DNA of 56,098 nucleotides from an uncultured Gammaproteobacteria bacterium. Lineage in GTDB: Bacteria; Pseudomonadota; Gammaproteobacteria; Pseudomonadales; Azotimanducaceae. Position 1 is the first letter of the stretch, and each line of letters starts with the position of its first letter. Where the stretch lies: the NCBI GenBank assembly GCA_913043815.1, contig CAJWNY010000007.1:1-56098 (forward strand), given 5' to 3'. The translations under genes were made by a program, and so were the position numbers. Below the pieces are notes generated by a model. The model had not been told where the DNA came from. It did not search any database and worked only from the letters and a program-made list of their open reading frames with translations. Shown piece by piece: positions 8,551-17,589 of the stretch.

Positions 8551-9894
8551 ATGATTAGGATTAAAAAAGGCTTGGATTTGCCCATTTCGGGTAAACCAAC
8601 TCAAGTGATTGACGAGGGTCGGGGAGTTCGTTCGATAGCGGTACTAGGAGATGATTTCCCGGGTATGAAACCCACTATGAACGTCGTGGTAGGTGATCAG
8701 GTTAGAAAAGGGCAAATGCTTTTTTCCGACAAAAAAATAGATGGTGTAGTTTATACCTCGCCTGTAGCGGGGGCCGTAACTGGTATCAACAGAGGAGCAA
8801 AGCGGGCTTTTATTAGCGTTGTCGTAGAGGCGGGTGAAGGTGGAGAAGAGACCTTTCCTGCGTTCGCCCATGAAGAAATTGAATCTTTGCAGCGCAAAGA
8901 TGTCGTAGATCAGCTGCTGATCAGTGGTAGTTGGCCGGCTTTGAGAACCCGGCCTTATTCTCGAGTGCCTGCACCTAATACCGTGCCTAACTCAATCTTT
9001 GTTACGGCTATTGATACTAACCCGCTAGCAGCAGATCCTAAAGTTGTGATTGCTGAGAGTGAGGCAGCTTTCTCCGCGGGCCTCTCAGTATTGACCAAGC
9101 TCACAGATGGTGCGGTGCACCTTTGCCAAGATGATAGCCAAGCACTGGCAGCTTCAACCGACAGTACAGTTTTGAACCATGTTTTTGCGGGCATCCACCC
9201 AGCAGGGCTGCCTGGCACGCATATTCATTTCATTGACCCGGTAGGCCCGAATAAAACGGTATGGTTTGTCGGTTATCAAGACGTTATTGCTTTTGGTCAT
9301 TTGTTTTTGAGCGGTCGAATTTATACCGATCGCGTGGTATCCATCGCAGGACCCGGTGCGGTGAAGCCGCGCTTGGTCAAAACCGTAATGGGCGCAAACT
9401 TAGACGAGCTTACCGCCGGTGAAGTTATAGACGGTGAGCAGCGCGTCATATCTGGGTCAGTGCTAGCAGGTCGAACTGCTAAGGATCTTGTTAGCTTCCT
9501 AGGCCGGTACCACAACCAAGTATCTATTTTGCCAGAAGACCGTGAGCGCCGGTTGATTGGTTATTTGCGTCCGGGTGCAAATAAGCACTCGGTTTTTCCT
9601 GCATTCCTATCCAAATGGATTGGTGAAAAAAGTGTTGCTTTTAATACAAGTACTAATGGCAGTTCACGAGGCATGGTGCCCATTGGCACTTACGACTCAG
9701 TGATGCCATTAGACATACTCGCTACGCAATTGATGCGTAGTTTGTTGGTAGGGGACATTGAAAAAGCTATTGAGCTGGGCTGCTTAGAGTTAGACGAAGA
9801 CGACATTGCGTTATGTACTTATGCATGCCCCGGAAAATACGAGTTTGGCCCTGTGCTAAGAGGCCTACTTTCACAAATAGAAAAGGAGGGCTAG
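8551..9894 (+). CDS. nqrA: Na+-translocating NADH:quinone reductase subunit A
   Basis: Cytoplasmic, cofactor-free subunit of Na+-NQR, which couples NADH oxidation by ubiquinone to sodium export. The 447-residue protein begins with the family's MIRIKKGLDLPISGKP signature and continues with GVVYTSPVAGAV and VFAGIHPAGLPGTHIHFIDPV, all diagnostic of NqrA; length is normal. First gene of a tight six-gene operon: nqrB starts 4 bases after the stop and its ribosome site (AAAGGAGG) lies inside the nqrA 3' end. It follows a 460-base leader with inverted repeats, so expression is probably controlled there. Confidence 0.98.
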   Translation: MIRIKKGLDLPISGKPTQVIDEGRGVRSIAVLGDDFPGMKPTMNVVVGDQVRKGQMLFSDKKIDGVVYTSPVAGAVTGINRGAKRAFISVVVEAGEGGEETFPAFAHEEIESLQRKDVVDQLLISGSWPALRTRPYSRVPAPNTVPNSIFVTAIDTNPLAADPKVVIAESEAAFSAGLSVLTKLTDGAVHLCQDDSQALAASTDSTVLNHVFAGIHPAGLPGTHIHFIDPVGPNKTVWFVGYQDVIAFGHLFLSGRIYTDRVVSIAGPGAVKPRLVKTVMGANLDELTAGEVIDGEQRVISGSVLAGRTAKDLVSFLGRYHNQVSILPEDRERRLIGYLRPGANKHSVFPAFLSKWIGEKSVAFNTSTNGSSRGMVPIGTYDSVMPLDILATQLMRSLLVGDIEKAIELGCLELDEDDIALCTYACPGKYEFGPVLRGLLSQIEKEG

Positions 9895-9898
9895 CCCT

Positions 9899-11089
9899 AT
9901 GAGTTTAAGGTCTTTTCTAGACGATTTGGCGCCTACTTTTGAAAAAGGTGGGCGTTTAGAGGCGCTATATCCGGCTTATGAAGCCATTGATACGGCTTTG
10001 TATACGCCAGGTAAAATTACCGCAGGTGCATCGCACATTCGCGACTCTCTAGATCTGAAACGCATCATGATTACCGTTTGGTTGTGCGCATTCATTCCAG
10101 TATTCGTGGGTAGTTATTTTGTTGGCTTAAATGCCAATGAAGCCATGCAGGCCTTGGGACAAAGTGAAGTTTCTAATTGGCGAGGCATTTTGCTTAACGG
10201 CCTCGTTAATTTTGACCCGAACAGCGTTTTCGACTGCCTTGTGCATGGTCTTGCATACTTTATCCCTCTTTACGTCACTGTCTTTGTGGCAGGGATTATT
10301 TTTGAAATATGGTTTGCATCAAAGCGCGGTCATGAAGTTAACGAAGGCTACTTTGTTACCTCCATTCTATTTACTTTAACCTTACCGCCTTCAATTCCAC
10401 TTTGGATGGCCGCAATTGGCGTTATTTTTGGCGTTGTCATTGGTAAAGAAGTTTTCGGCGGTACCGGCAAAAATTTCCTAAACCCAGCATTAACAGGCCG
10501 AGCATTCTTATACTTCGCTTACCCAGCACAGATGTCTGGGGACGCGGTATGGGTTGCTGTTGACGGATGGACTCAAGCAACGCCATTAGGAAGCTGGGTT
10601 TTAGATGGCGAAGCTGGTGTTGGCGTAGAGTGGTGGAACGCGTTTATTGGTTATATGCCCGGTTCTATGGGCGAAACCTCAACGTTGGCAATTTTGATTG
10701 CCGGTGTGCTTCTTTGCGCAACTCGCATTGCTTCTTGGAGAGTGATGGCGGGTGTTTTCTTAGGCGCTTTCTTAACCGCGTCTTTGTTCAATTCAATTGA
10801 CTCAACAAATCCAATGTTCAGCATGCCTTTCGAATGGCATTTGGTATTGGGTGGACTGGCATTCGGTGCAGTATTTATGGCGACAGATCCGGTTTCTTCC
10901 TCTATGACCAACGATGGCCGTTGGTTTTATGGAATCTTAATAGGTTTTATGTGCCTACTAATCCGCGTCGTTAATCCCGCATTTCCTGAAGGTATGATGT
11001 TGGCGGTTTTGTTCGGTAATTTATTCGCGCCTCTGATAGACCACATTGTGGTGCAAGCGAATATCAAGAGGAGACTGGCACGTGGCTAA
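9899..11089 (+). CDS. nqrB: Na+-NQR subunit B, covalent FMN membrane subunit
   Basis: Integral membrane subunit (396 residues, about 10 predicted helices) that carries covalently bound FMN and riboflavin and takes part in the Na+ pathway. The flavin-linking segment reads VDGWTQATPLG near residues 221-231; Thr228 is the expected FMN attachment residue. The position usually occupied by Gly in the S/T-G-A-T motif is Gln226 here. GKEVFGGTGKNFLNPALTGRAFL is a strong NqrB/RnfD signature. The 3' end overlaps nqrC by 8 bases. Confidence 0.97.
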   Translation: MSLRSFLDDLAPTFEKGGRLEALYPAYEAIDTALYTPGKITAGASHIRDSLDLKRIMITVWLCAFIPVFVGSYFVGLNANEAMQALGQSEVSNWRGILLNGLVNFDPNSVFDCLVHGLAYFIPLYVTVFVAGIIFEIWFASKRGHEVNEGYFVTSILFTLTLPPSIPLWMAAIGVIFGVVIGKEVFGGTGKNFLNPALTGRAFLYFAYPAQMSGDAVWVAVDGWTQATPLGSWVLDGEAGVGVEWWNAFIGYMPGSMGETSTLAILIAGVLLCATRIASWRVMAGVFLGAFLTASLFNSIDSTNPMFSMPFEWHLVLGGLAFGAVFMATDPVSSSMTNDGRWFYGILIGFMCLLIRVVNPAFPEGMMLAVLFGNLFAPLIDHIVVQANIKRRLARG

Positions 11090-11891
11090 ATTAGATAAAG
11101 ACAGTTTAAGGAATACGTTTTTCATTGCGATATTCCTCTGTTTAGTTTGTTCAATTATTGTTTCGGGCTTGGCGGTTGCGTTAAAGCCAATCCAAAAGCT
11201 CAATAAAGAGTTAGATCAAAAGAAAAACATTCTGCGCGCAGCGGGGTTGTTGGCCTCAAATGCTACAGAGTCCGCGGATGGTAAAACCATTGAGCAGCTG
11301 TTCGCCGAATTTACTGTAAGGGCAGTTAACTTAAAAACAGGCGAATACGTAGATGGCGTCGACCTACAAGCCTACGACCCAATTAAGGCAGCAGGCGACG
11401 CAGCTAACTCTATCTCTTTGAGTTCAGACGAAGACATTGCGACACTGCGACGAAGGGAGAACGTATCTTTGGTTTATATTAAGACCAATGGCGCTGGTAT
11501 AGAGAAACTGGTTATTCCAGTGCGCGGCTATGGCTTGTGGGGCACGTTATATGGATATTTGGCTTTGGACGGCGACTTAAGCACGATCTCGGGCCTCGGT
11601 TTTTATGCACACAAAGAAACGCCAGGACTAGGCGGTGAAGTGGACAATCCTAAGTGGAAGAAACGCTGGCAGGGTGTACGTCTCTATGACGACCTAGGTG
11701 ACCCAAGTGTGCGCTTAGTTAAGCAACGCTCTCCTAGCAATAGCACTGCGGCAAGCTATGAAGTAGACGCTCTCTCTGGTGCGACTTTTACGACGCGCGG
11801 CGTTGAAAACCTAGTCAACTTCTGGAGCGGAGAGTTGGGCTTTGGTCCTTACATTCAGAAACTCAAAATCAACGGTGTGGCGCAGGGATAA
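11082..11891 (+). CDS. nqrC: Na+-NQR subunit C, covalent FMN subunit
   Basis: Membrane-anchored periplasmic flavoprotein of the Na+-NQR complex. One N-terminal helix (about residues 12-34) precedes the FMN domain; the attachment motif is intact, DALSGATFTTRGVENLV, with Thr235 as flavin ligand. I place the start at GTG 11082, behind AAGAGGAGA, giving 269 residues and an 8-base overlap with nqrB; an in-frame GTG at 11046 would add 12 residues unlike any NqrC start. ETPGLGGEV is another family motif. Co-transcribed with nqrB and nqrD. Confidence 0.96.
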   Translation: MAKLDKDSLRNTFFIAIFLCLVCSIIVSGLAVALKPIQKLNKELDQKKNILRAAGLLASNATESADGKTIEQLFAEFTVRAVNLKTGEYVDGVDLQAYDPIKAAGDAANSISLSSDEDIATLRRRENVSLVYIKTNGAGIEKLVIPVRGYGLWGTLYGYLALDGDLSTISGLGFYAHKETPGLGGEVDNPKWKKRWQGVRLYDDLGDPSVRLVKQRSPSNSTAASYEVDALSGATFTTRGVENLVNFWSGELGFGPYIQKLKINGVAQG

Positions 11892-11894
11892 ATC

Positions 11895-12557
11895 ATGGCA
11901 TCGCAAAAAGAAGTCTTAATCGACCCAATTTTTAATAATAACCCCATTGCACTGCAGGTTCTTGGAATTTGTTCTGCTCTGGCGGTGACAATAAACATGT
12001 CCACCACGTTGGTTATGTGCATTGCAGTTATATTTGTTACCACAATGTCTAATTTGGCGGTTTCGCTGGTGCGTAACAGAGTACCCACAAACATTCGTAT
12101 CATCGTGCAGATGACGATTATTTCCTCATTGGTAATTATCGTTGACCAAGTACTCCAAGCCGTTGCTTACGACATCTCCAAGAGTTTGTCAGTCTTCGTT
12201 GGCTTGATAATCACAAACTGCATCGTCATGGGTCGCGCCGAAGCTTTTGCTATGCAAAATGGTCCTTGGCTTTCTGCGCTAGACGGTTTTGGTAATGCAG
12301 TGGGCTATAGCGTGATTTTAATTGGTGTTGCGCTAATTAGAGAACCACTCGGTTCCGGCACCTTGATGGGATTCGAAATTATACCTACCGTTGCTAACGG
12401 TGGCTGGTATGTTCCTAACGGTTTGCTGTTACTCGCGCCAAGTGCTTTCTTTATTATTGGTTTGTTCATTTGGGCTATTCGCGCTTGGAAAACAGATCAA
12501 ATAGAGGCTCCTGAATATGAGATTGCGCCAAATGGGCAATATAAGGAGGCGATCTAG
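11895..12557 (+). CDS. nqrD: Na+-NQR subunit D
   Basis: Six-helix membrane subunit, 220 residues, homologous to NqrE and RnfE. With NqrE it forms the inverted pair that binds an intramembrane iron centre through cysteines; Cys26 (LGICSAL) and the Cys in [14 protein letters not shown] occupy the expected places. Starts 3 bases after nqrC; no sign of damage. Confidence 0.97.
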   Translation: MASQKEVLIDPIFNNNPIALQVLGICSALAVTINMSTTLVMCIAVIFVTTMSNLAVSLVRNRVPTNIRIIVQMTIISSLVIIVDQVLQAVAYDISKSLSVFVGLIITNCIVMGRAEAFAMQNGPWLSALDGFGNAVGYSVILIGVALIREPLGSGTLMGFEIIPTVANGGWYVPNGLLLLAPSAFFIIGLFIWAIRAWKTDQIEAPEYEIAPNGQYKEAI

Positions 12558-12559
12558 GC

Positions 12560-13168
12560 ATGGAACATTATTTAGGCATATTTGTCCGTGCTGTATTCGT
12601 TGAAAACATGGCCCTCGCGTTCTTTTTAGGCATGTGCACGTTTATTGCCATATCAAAGAAAATTTCTACGGCCTTTGGCCTTGGCGTCGCAGTAGTTGCT
12701 GTGTTGGCCATTACCGTACCGGTGAATAATTTGATCTTCAATCTGCTTTTGCGCGATGGCGCGCTGGCATGGGCTGGATTCCCAGATGTCGATTTAAGCT
12801 TCTTGGGCTTGATTTCATACATTGGTGTTATTGCCGCTATCGTGCAGATTCTAGAAATGGTTTTAGATCGTTATGTCCCAGCTTTGTACAATGCATTAGG
12901 TGTGTTTTTGCCTTTAATAACAGTGAATTGTGCTATTTTGGGCGCCTCTCTGATGATGATTGATCAGGACCAAACCTTTGGCGAAAGCGTAGTATTTGGG
13001 CTTGGTGCAGGGGTTGGTTGGGCTTTGGCTATAACCGCATTGGCAGGTGTTAGAGAGAAGCTGAAGTACAGTGACGTGCCAGATGGTTTGCGCGGACTGG
13101 GAATTACGTTCATTTCCGTTGGATTGATAAGCATGTGCTTTATGTCCTTCGGCGGCATCGACATCTAG
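12560..13168 (+). CDS. nqrE: Na+-NQR subunit E
   Basis: Six-helix membrane subunit, 202 residues, partner of NqrD in the iron-binding membrane core. Cys26 (FLGMCTFIA) and the Cys in [12 protein letters not shown] match the metal ligands of NqrE. Other family marks are [18 protein letters not shown] at the N-terminus and [11 protein letters not shown] near the C-terminus. Starts 2 bases after nqrD, so translation is probably coupled. Confidence 0.97.
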   Translation: MEHYLGIFVRAVFVENMALAFFLGMCTFIAISKKISTAFGLGVAVVAVLAITVPVNNLIFNLLLRDGALAWAGFPDVDLSFLGLISYIGVIAAIVQILEMVLDRYVPALYNALGVFLPLITVNCAILGASLMMIDQDQTFGESVVFGLGAGVGWALAITALAGVREKLKYSDVPDGLRGLGITFISVGLISMCFMSFGGIDI

Positions 13169-13177
13169 GAGCTAGTT

Positions 13178-14410
13178 ATGCTGGATACGACGATCTTACT
13201 TGGTGTCCTAATGTTTACCGCCATGGTCTTAGCATTAGTAGGCATGATTTTGTTCGCTCGCTCGCAGTTAGTGAGTTCAGGCAATGTAACAATTTCAATT
13301 AACGACGACCCGTCTAAGTCGGTAGAAGTACCTGCTGGTGGCAAGTTGCTGAGTACCTTGGCGGCCAAGGGTATTTTCCTTGCTAGCGCTTGCGGCGGTG
13401 GCGGCACTTGTGCCCAATGTCGTTGCAGAGTAACGGAAGGCGGCGGTAGCATCCTTGCGACAGAAGAAGGCCATTTCAATCGCGGCGAAATCAGTAATGA
13501 TTGGCGGTTATCCTGTCAGGTTGCTGTCAAGCAGGATCTCAAAATTGAAGTTCCTGATGATGCATTAGGCGTTCAGCGTTGGGAGTGTGAAGTGACTTCC
13601 AATCCGAACGTTGCTTCGATGATTAAAGAGCTTAACCTAAAGCTACCTGAAGGCGCCGATGTAGCTTTTAGGGCGGGAGGTTACGTACAGCTAGAAGTGC
13701 CTCCTTACAATATGGAGTGGTCCAGTATTGATGTTCAAGAGGAATATCGCGAGGACTGGGATAAGTTTAATTTTTGGGGCCTAAAGTCTGATGTGAAAGA
13801 CACCACTATTCGCGCTTACTCCATGGCTAACTACCCAGAAGAGCGCGGTATATTGAAGTTCAACATTCGTGTGTCTCCGCCGCCTCCAAGAATGGATCAC
13901 TTGCCTCCAGGCGCCATGACCTCTTATGTAGCCAACCTTAAAGAAGGGGACAAACTGACCGTATTTGGACCTTACGGCGATTTCTTTGTAAAAGACACGC
14001 CTGCGGAGAAGATTTGGATTGGTGGTGGGGCAGGCATGGCTCCTCTCAGATCGCACATTTTTGACGAACTGAAGCGCAAGGGCACTACCACAAAGATGAG
14101 TTATTGGTATGGCGCGCGTTCTCTTAAAGAAATGTTCTATAAGGAAGAATTTGACCAACTTGCAGCAGACAACGAGAATTTTAATTGGCAGATCGCTCTC
14201 TCCGATCCTCTCGAAGAGGATAATTGGGATGGGTACACCGGCTTCATTCATAACGTAGTTTTTGAGAACTATTTGAAGAACCACCCGAGCCCCGAAGATT
14301 GTGAATTCTACATGTGTGGACCGCCAATGATGGCGCAAGCAGTGCAAAACATGCTTGAAGACCTTGGTGTTGAGCAAGAGAACATTGCGTTCGATGACTT
14401 TGGCGGCTAA
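13178..14410 (+). CDS. nqrF: Na+-NQR subunit F, NADH-oxidising subunit
   Basis: Entry subunit that accepts hydride from NADH; 410 residues. One N-terminal helix (5-27) is followed by a ferredoxin domain with [2Fe-2S] ligands Cys72, Cys78, Cys81 and Cys113, an FAD domain with [11 protein letters not shown], and an NAD-binding domain with [15 protein letters not shown] and CGPPMM near the C-terminus. It is the last nqr gene. A strong stem-loop follows and neither apbE (FMN transferase) nor nqrM (iron delivery), which often follow nqrF, is in the window, so those maturation factors must be encoded elsewhere. Confidence 0.98.
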   Translation: MLDTTILLGVLMFTAMVLALVGMILFARSQLVSSGNVTISINDDPSKSVEVPAGGKLLSTLAAKGIFLASACGGGGTCAQCRCRVTEGGGSILATEEGHFNRGEISNDWRLSCQVAVKQDLKIEVPDDALGVQRWECEVTSNPNVASMIKELNLKLPEGADVAFRAGGYVQLEVPPYNMEWSSIDVQEEYREDWDKFNFWGLKSDVKDTTIRAYSMANYPEERGILKFNIRVSPPPPRMDHLPPGAMTSYVANLKEGDKLTVFGPYGDFFVKDTPAEKIWIGGGAGMAPLRSHIFDELKRKGTTTKMSYWYGARSLKEMFYKEEFDQLAADNENFNWQIALSDPLEEDNWDGYTGFIHNVVFENYLKNHPSPEDCEFYMCGPPMMAQAVQNMLEDLGVEQENIAFDDFGG

Positions 14411-14429
14411 AAGCTAGAGCAGCGTTTAA

Positions 14430-14457
14430 AGAGTGGTTAGGAATGCCTAGCCACTCT
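14430..14457 (+). terminator. Strong stem-loop ending the nqr operon
   Basis: AGAGTGGTTAGG (14430-14441) pairs with CCTAGCCACTCT (14446-14457) over 12 base pairs with one G-T pair and a 4-base loop. T-rich sequence (CCCTTTTTGTGTTTTTTTG) follows about 17 bases later rather than at once, so this may be a terminator or a protective 3' hairpin. Confidence 0.65.
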
Positions 14458-14680
14458 ACTAAATATCCCTAGCGCCCTTTTTGTGTTTTTTTGTTGGCCT
14501 GGGCTCGTCGGGACCTCATTTTTTTTCGTTCTTTTGAGCAGATGCTCTATGTTTATTAGCGGTTGGAGGCACAGCGCACCGTCTAAGTTTCTCTTCTTCA
14601 GTTAAGTTCGGATGACCTACTATTGGCGCAGAGACGGCTGCAACGAAGGCGCTTTGGAGCTGAACGAGTGAGGGCGTAAG

Positions 14681-15439
14681 GTGGATTTAATAGAACAACA
14701 ACTGGAGCAATACTTATCAGATGGTTATTTGCTGTTGCCCAAACTGATAGATTCAAAATCACTAGATATCTACAACCAACGTTTTCTGTCTATAGTAGAA
14801 GGTCAGACGTCAATGTCTGGCGCCATGAAATTGATGAGCGATGTGATGGTGGTGAAGGGTGCCTTAGAGCCTGAAACTAGGTTACACGGGGTTAATAAGC
14901 TTTTTTGTTTAGAAGATGACCCAGTATTGTTTGATTATGCAAGACATCCAAAATTGGTCAGCGCTATTCAAAGTCTTATCGGACCATCCATCTATACGCT
15001 CACTAGTAACGTGTTCAATAAGCCTCCGCAAGTTGACGGGCGACATCCCCTTCATCAGGACTTACGTTATTTCAAATTACGTCCAGAGAATAAAATTGTT
15101 GCTGCGTGGACTGCAATTTTGCCTGCTACAAGAGCGTCAGGGTGTCTGTGCGTAATACCTGGCTCACATCATAATGGCTTGTTGTCTCACGACACGCCAG
15201 ACTGGAAGTTTCTCAATAGAGGTTTCTTTGGCGTATCGGATGTGGACCTAGACCAGCGCCAGCATGTGGAAATGCAACCAGGAGATACGTTGTTATTTCA
15301 CCCGTTGTTGGTACACGGTTCTGGGCGCAATAAAAGTACCGGATTTAGGCGCTCGATCTCTGTACATTTCGCGTCTGGCGAGTGTGAGTCGCCTCGATCT
15401 GACTGGCAAACAACGGGCCAAACTCGCCGCATCAGCTAA
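14681..15439 (+). CDS. Phytanoyl-CoA dioxygenase (PhyH) family protein
   Basis: Fe(II)/2-oxoglutarate dioxygenase-like protein, 252 residues. The facial triad is present: His125-x-Asp127 (HPLHQDLRYF) and His212 (VHGSGRN), with an Arg pair at 223-224 as the likely 2-oxoglutarate anchor. WTAILPATRASGCLCVIPGSH is a typical PhyH core. GTG start at 14681. Substrates in this family range from acyl-CoA to ectoine and phosphonates, and nothing here fixes it. The gene is 81 bases upstream of an EamA exporter on the same strand, which could be co-transcribed. Confidence 0.85.
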   Translation: MDLIEQQLEQYLSDGYLLLPKLIDSKSLDIYNQRFLSIVEGQTSMSGAMKLMSDVMVVKGALEPETRLHGVNKLFCLEDDPVLFDYARHPKLVSAIQSLIGPSIYTLTSNVFNKPPQVDGRHPLHQDLRYFKLRPENKIVAAWTAILPATRASGCLCVIPGSHHNGLLSHDTPDWKFLNRGFFGVSDVDLDQRQHVEMQPGDTLLFHPLLVHGSGRNKSTGFRRSISVHFASGECESPRSDWQTTGQTRRIS

Positions 15440-15520
15440 TTGTCCTTATTATTTTGAATATCGCAGGGCGCTAAGACCTCTAGGGCTCTGCTATCCACGT
15501 TTTAATTATTGGATTTGGTT

Positions 15521-16432
15521 ATGAGCAAAGCTGTCATCGCAAATTTGTTGCTATTGATAACCGCAGCTATTTGGGGCTTTGGGTTCGTAGCACAAGTGAT
15601 GGGTATGAGCTATCTTGGCCCCTACGCCTTTATTGGTCTGCGATTTTTATTGGGTGCAGTAAGCCTCGTACCCGTGATCTACTTTATGCATAAGCGAACA
15701 CCTTTCGATGTATCTGATAGCCGTTCTCTTTGGTTGGGTTGCGGCGTGCTTGGCGCTATACTTTTTACTGCGGGTTCGCTGCAGCAAGTGGGTCTCTTAT
15801 ACACCACTGCATCTAATGCGGGCTTTATTACCGGTACATATATGGTAATCGTGCCGATTTTGGGTTTGATATTAAAATACCAAACCGGCTTGAACACGTG
15901 GTTAGGTTGTTTTTTGGCCGCAGTAGGGTTGTACCTTCTTAGTGTAAAAGAAGGCCTAAGTATAGGGTACGGCGACGGACTTCAGTTGCTGGGCGCGGTG
16001 TTTTGGGCTGCTCACATATTGGCTATTGATCACTTTATTAAACGGGCTCCAGCGCTGCTACTGGCATTTGGGCAGTTTCTTATTTGCGGCGTTTTGGCGC
16101 TTTGCGTCTCCGTCGTATTAGAAGTCACACCTGTTGATGCTGTAGTAGATGCCGTGGGAGTACTTATTTACGCCGGCATAATTACGGTGGGCGTTGCGTA
16201 TACCTTGCAGATCGTAGCGCAAAAAAATGCTAAACCCTCTCATGCTGCCATTATTCTGAGCTTGGAAGCCGTATTTGGTGCCATTGGTGGGGCGTTGTTG
16301 CTTGACGAAGTGCTCTCTCAAAGAGAACTTTTGGGTTGCGCATTAATGCTCTGCGGCATGGTGATTTCGCAGATTTCTTGGAGCGACTTAACTGGCTCAA
16401 CAAATAGCTTCGGTGAACATAGCGAAACATAG
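15521..16432 (+). CDS. EamA/DMT-superfamily transporter
   Basis: A 303-residue inner-membrane protein with ten predicted helices arranged as two EamA repeats. The N-terminus (TAAIWGFGFVAQ) and SLEAVFGAIGGALLLDE in the second repeat are diagnostic of the drug/metabolite transporter family. The ATG at 15521 is preferred over an in-frame TTG 12 bases upstream. Substrate unknown; many relatives export amino acids or other metabolites. It converges on the selenoprotein gene. Confidence 0.88.
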   Translation: MSKAVIANLLLLITAAIWGFGFVAQVMGMSYLGPYAFIGLRFLLGAVSLVPVIYFMHKRTPFDVSDSRSLWLGCGVLGAILFTAGSLQQVGLLYTTASNAGFITGTYMVIVPILGLILKYQTGLNTWLGCFLAAVGLYLLSVKEGLSIGYGDGLQLLGAVFWAAHILAIDHFIKRAPALLLAFGQFLICGVLALCVSVVLEVTPVDAVVDAVGVLIYAGIITVGVAYTLQIVAQKNAKPSHAAIILSLEAVFGAIGGALLLDEVLSQRELLGCALMLCGMVISQISWSDLTGSTNSFGEHSET

Positions 16433-16499
16433 GTATAAAGCTAGTTACCAACCTAGTTAAAAGCCTAGTTATTGATCAGGTGGAGGCATCTACTTTTTG

Positions 16500-17423
16500 T
16501 TAGCCGTCTGCGCTCAAAAACACGCAGCTAGGACAGTGTGGGTCGGCAACGCTTTCATCTTCAGGTAGCTGATATTGAGGCGTGGGCTTGCGACTCAATC
16601 GGTCATCGCCAGGGTCCGGGTTGCTAGCGGTTTTTGGTCGCATTACGCTGTCTTTCCAGGAATCATCCTCAGACCAGCGCAACGCTAGATCTTTAATCGA
16701 GCCAGGTTCAGTCATTTCTTTTACAGCTGTAAGGGCTTGCTGCATAACGTATTTTTGTTCAACTAAATCGCCTTCACGGCCTGCAGTTTGGCCCAGCGGA
16801 TAATCTAGATAAATTGCACGTGGTGGATTCACAGCTTGGGTGATTGAGCGCGCACTGCTCAGTGTAACCGTTGCGATGCCTAGCGCCTCTAGATGTCTAG
16901 CAATCAGTCCAACGGACTGGTGACAGACGGGTCACACAGGTACTAGCACAACCACATCGACCTCGTCTTTAATGATTCGGTTAGCAAGTTCTGGAGCAAG
17001 CTGGGTGCTGACTTTGCGGCTGGAATAGATTCCGCCCATAAAAGTGTAGGCGTTTTTGGCAAGTTCGCCGATTGCTCCCTCATCAGCTAATGCCTCTAGT
17101 CCCTGAGCAGGGAATACTACATTGGGGTCATTACGCGCCGCCGTCATGTCGTAGGCAAAATGGGTAATTCTCAGATCGCTTGGCACTGTGTCAGATTCAA
17201 TGATGCGAAAACTGATGTCGTCTTCATAGTGAAAGGCAATTTGCCCTTTTTTATAAATACCACCTGAGCAAATTAACGCAACTTTGCACTCTCTTAATGG
17301 TTTCTTTAACGTGCTCCAGGGCGCCACCTTAGTATTTTCAACCCATCGATAAACTGGGTAGTTGAGAGCCGCATATTGAGCTTGAGTGCGCGCTATATAA
17401 TCAATCGGTAGAGTTTTATTCAT
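16500..17423 (-). CDS. GrdB-like selenoprotein with in-frame TGA read as selenocysteine
   Basis: One 307-codon gene that standard calling splits in two, because codon 164 is TGA (16934-16932). Upstream (163 residues) and downstream (143 residues) parts are in the same frame and read through as VVLVPVUPVCHQSVGLIARH, matching the glycine/sarcosine/betaine reductase selenoprotein B family. The Sec forms a UxxC redox motif with Cys167. A SECIS-type hairpin starts just after the TGA. Other marks: SGGIYKKGQIAFHYEDDISFR, THFAYDMTAARNDPNVVFP and GLEALADEGAIG in the first part; PPRAIYLDYPLGQTAGREGD and a C-terminal HCPSC motif in the second. ATG 17423 is preferred to an in-frame TTG at 17462. No grd/prd partner genes and no sel genes are nearby. 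Its reaction in aerobes is not known to me; a thiol/selenol redox role is inferred. Confidence 0.9.
16895..16928 (-). promoter_or_regulatory. Bacterial SECIS-type hairpin for selenocysteine insertion
   Basis: On the minus strand, beginning 3 bases after the TGA: GTCT (16928-16925) pairs with AGAC (16898-16895) as an outer helix, then an internal loop, then a perfect 6-base-pair helix CAGTCC/GGACTG (16919-16914 with 16910-16905) capped by GTT. The apical loop begins with G and lies 18 bases after the TGA, which fits what is known of SelB-binding bacterial SECIS elements (short apical stem, early G in the loop, roughly 16-37 bases from the codon). Confidence 0.82.
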
Positions 17424-17589
17424 AGCATGCACGTTAGTAGATGTGGCTCGTGCGGGCAACAAACAATATCCCCTCAGTGAGGTATTGGATTGGGCAGCAT
17501 CTGGAAATTTAACCTTGGCTTTGTCGCTATAGCTTTAACGGCAGCAAAAGATACGGCAGACTAATGGGTAAATAAAAAGGAGAACGAGT

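Noticed and set aside
14516-14686. Protein-like open run on the minus strand before the PhyH gene
   Set aside because: The run reads plausibly (for example HPNLTEEEKLRRC) but has no ATG, GTG or TTG near its start and no ribosome site. It could be a remnant, but chance is more likely.
16500-16832. A separate minus-strand gene starting at GTG 16832
   Set aside because: It is in the same frame as the upstream open frame, the sequence from the TGA to 16832 also matches the family, and a SECIS-type hairpin follows the TGA. It is the C-terminal half of the selenoprotein.
16932-16934. Nonsense mutation making a pseudogene
   Set aside because: The only interruption is one TGA placed exactly at the UxxC redox position, with an apparent SECIS after it and no other damage, so readthrough as selenocysteine is the better explanation.
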